Source: Candidatus Kerfeldbacteria bacterium
GTDB lineage: Bacteria; Patescibacteriota; Patescibacteriia; SBBC01
DNA: 7,525 nt
NCBI GenBank assembly: GCA_903854795.1
Contig: CAINXF010000190.1
Coordinates: 1-7,525, forward strand
Reading direction: 5' to 3'
Part shown: positions 6,080 to 7,525 of the stretch, piece by piece
Position numbering within the stretch: position 1 is the first letter of the stretch
Layout: every line of letters starts with the position of its first letter
Made by a program: the position numbers and the translations under genes
The notes under the pieces: model-generated
Told to the model about the DNA's origin: nothing
Seen by the model: the letters and a program-made list of their open reading frames with translations, nothing else
Database searches by the model: none

Positions 6080-7114
6080 ATGTCACGCCACCGCACCTCA
6101 CCGATCGTCAGCACTGCCATGTTCGTCATTCCGGCGTTGGTGATCATTGGCGCGATCTGGTGGTTTTTCTACGAACTTCGTCCAGCTGACGCGCATAACG
6201 AGAACATTTCGGTCATCACTATCGCACCAAAAGCCGGGTTCCAGGGCATTTCGCGGCAACTCAATGATGCGCATCTGGTCAGGAATAAATACATGTTCGA
6301 GCTCGCGGTGCTGCTCGCGGGGCTCGGCAAGGACCTTAAGGCGGGGACGTACGAGCTGTCGCCTTCGATGAGCTCGACGGCGATTGCGAAGGCGCTGTCG
6401 AAGGAGGCGTCGCCCAACGAGGTCACATTGACCATACCGGAAGGATGGACGAACGCGCAGATCGGTGCGTACCTCGAGTCGCGTGGCATCGGGACGTCGC
6501 AGGATTTTATTTCGGCATCGAATGCTACTGATTCGCGGACGATCCTTCCTGATGACCGTTTCGATTTCTTGAGCGAAAAGCCCGCAACGGCATCGTTGCA
6601 GGGATATTTGTTTCCCGATACGTATCGTGTGTTCCCGACCGCGACCGCGACGGACGTCATCAAGAAAATGCTGACGAACTTCGGCATCAAGGTCACTGCG
6701 GACATGCGGACGCAGATCAGAACGCAAGGACGAACGCTCGCCGACGTGCTCACGCTCGCCTCGATCGTTGAGCGCGAGGCACGGACCGATGCCGATCGTC
6801 GGATGGTCGCTGATATTTTCTGGCGGCGGATCGGCATGGGCATGCCGCTGCAGTCTGACGTAACGGTGAAGTATGCGACCGGAAAGAGCGACGTCCAGCC
6901 GGGCGATACCCAGATCGACTCGCCGTATAACACCTATAAATACAACGGGTTACCGCCAGGTCCGATCGCAAATCCAGGATTGTCCAGCATCAACGCGGCG
7001 ATCAACCCGCAACCGAACGCGTATCTTTATTTCCTGACCGATTCTTCGGGGACTGTGCATTACGCGAAGACCTATGACGAGCACGTCGCGAACGTCCAAC
7101 AATACCTCAAATGA
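6080..7114 (+). CDS. mltG: Endolytic peptidoglycan transglycosylase MltG (YceG family)
   Basis: This membrane-anchored lytic transglycosylase cleaves nascent glycan strands outside the membrane and is thought to set strand length. Residues 12-31 form one transmembrane helix. A LysM-like region follows (about 44-110), then the YceG core. Core motifs are L-Q-G-Y-L-F-P-D-T-Y (173-182) and L-A-S-I-V-E-R-E-A (226-234), where E231 corresponds to the catalytic Glu of E. coli MltG. G-M-P-L-Q-S-D-V-T-V (254-263), S-P-Y-N-T-Y (281-286) and G-L-P-P-G-P-I-A-N-P-G (290-300) follow. The 344-residue length is normal and all key parts are present. The ATG lies one base after the manC stop with no SD, and the TGA overlaps the ATG of the next gene (ATGA, 7111-7114). 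Both junctions suggest translational coupling. Confidence 0.96.
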   Translation: MSRHRTSPIVSTAMFVIPALVIIGAIWWFFYELRPADAHNENISVITIAPKAGFQGISRQLNDAHLVRNKYMFELAVLLAGLGKDLKAGTYELSPSMSSTAIAKALSKEASPNEVTLTIPEGWTNAQIGAYLESRGIGTSQDFISASNATDSRTILPDDRFDFLSEKPATASLQGYLFPDTYRVFPTATATDVIKKMLTNFGIKVTADMRTQIRTQGRTLADVLTLASIVEREARTDADRRMVADIFWRRIGMGMPLQSDVTVKYATGKSDVQPGDTQIDSPYNTYKYNGLPPGPIANPGLSSINAAINPQPNAYLYFLTDSSGTVHYAKTYDEHVANVQQYLK

Positions 7115-7525
7115 CGAAGGAACCGCTTATTTTTTCGATCGGCGGATCGGTGCTGGCGCCCGACGGGCCTGATGAGCACTTCAACAGGCGTTTTCGTGAG
7201 TTCATTCGACGCGTAGTTCGCACACGACATATCGTGCTGGTCTGCGGTGGCGGATCGACATCGCGTCAGTACATCGCGATCGCGCGTCGTCTTGGTGCAC
7301 ATCCAACAAGTGCCTTGCATGAAGTCGGCATCAAGGCGACGATACTCAACGCGGAGTTGATGCGCGCGGTGTTAGGTGTTCGTGAGCCGGTGGTCACGCA
7401 ATTCAAAGGGTTACGCCGTTCACGTGCCCGGCTGCTGATTGCGGCAGGCGACAAACCAGGTCATTCGACCGATTATTGCGCGGTGTCGATCGCACAGGAG
7501 CTGTCGTCGCATACCATCATCAACA
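7111..7525 (+). CDS. pyrH: UMP kinase, archaeal-type amino acid kinase family (5' part, runs off window)
   Basis: Only the first 138 codons are visible. UMP kinase phosphorylates UMP to UDP with ATP, a cytosolic step in pyrimidine synthesis that feeds UDP-sugars and RNA. The frame has the kinase-fold start I-F-S-I-G-G-S-V-L-A-P (7-17), the G-G-G turn (46-48), E-V-G-I-K-A-T followed by N-A (71-81), and G-D-K-P-G-H-S-T-D (113-121). These match the archaeal-type enzyme (I-G-G-S-V-L-V-P; G-G-T-x-P-G-H-T-T-D) rather than the common bacterial PyrH, which has K-L-S-G-E and F-F-T-T-D. The ATG overlaps the mltG stop, so translation is probably coupled. Other members of the kinase superfamily, such as isopentenyl phosphate kinase, are less likely because of the P-G-H-S-T-D motif. 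Confidence 0.85.
   Translation, partial: MTKEPLIFSIGGSVLAPDGPDEHFNRRFREFIRRVVRTRHIVLVCGGGSTSRQYIAIARRLGAHPTSALHEVGIKATILNAELMRAVLGVREPVVTQFKGLRRSRARLLIAAGDKPGHSTDYCAVSIAQELSSHTIIN

Noticed and set aside
5497..6933. Minus-strand open frames of 200-250 codons opposite manC and mltG
   Set aside because: They overlap well-supported plus-strand genes with complete family motifs and show no motifs of their own.

Overview
The window looks like a chromosomal piece of a bacterium, most likely a member of the Candidate Phyla Radiation (Patescibacteria). That placement is inference. It rests on a very large DUF11/CnaB-type surface protein, a short Pcm with the catalytic loop but little else, a single-domain mannose-1-phosphate guanylyltransferase with a W-T-D-Q motif, MltG, and an archaeal-type UMP kinase packed into one tight operon. 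Most starts lack Shine-Dalgarno sequences. No marker gene such as rRNA or a ribosomal protein is present, so the phylum is not proven.

Layout. Positions 1-3819 on the minus strand are one uninterrupted reading frame of 1273 codons that runs off the left edge. It encodes a signal peptide followed by an Ig-like N-terminal domain, DUF11-type domains and five CnaB/SpaA-like (prealbumin-like) domains. Positions 3820-4357 are a divergent, structure-rich intergenic region. It holds a minus-strand TTGACA promoter, a long terminator-like nested hairpin in the surface-gene leader, an orphan extended Shine-Dalgarno sequence, a perfect DnaA-box 9-mer overlapping a small palindrome, and a plus-strand promoter. 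Positions 4358-7525 on the plus strand hold pcm, manC, mltG and the first 138 codons of pyrH. manC and mltG are 1 nt apart, and mltG and pyrH overlap by ATGA.

How the genes fit together. Pcm repairs isomerised aspartyl residues. ManC makes GDP-mannose for surface glycans. MltG cuts nascent peptidoglycan strands. PyrH makes UDP, which feeds UDP-sugars and RNA. With the divergent secreted adhesin-like protein, three of the five genes concern the cell surface. No defence system, mobile element, CRISPR array, tRNA or rRNA was seen. The most interesting parts are the modular surface protein, with repeated Lys-Glu-Asn triads and repeated cysteine patterns, and the terminator-like structure in its long leader.
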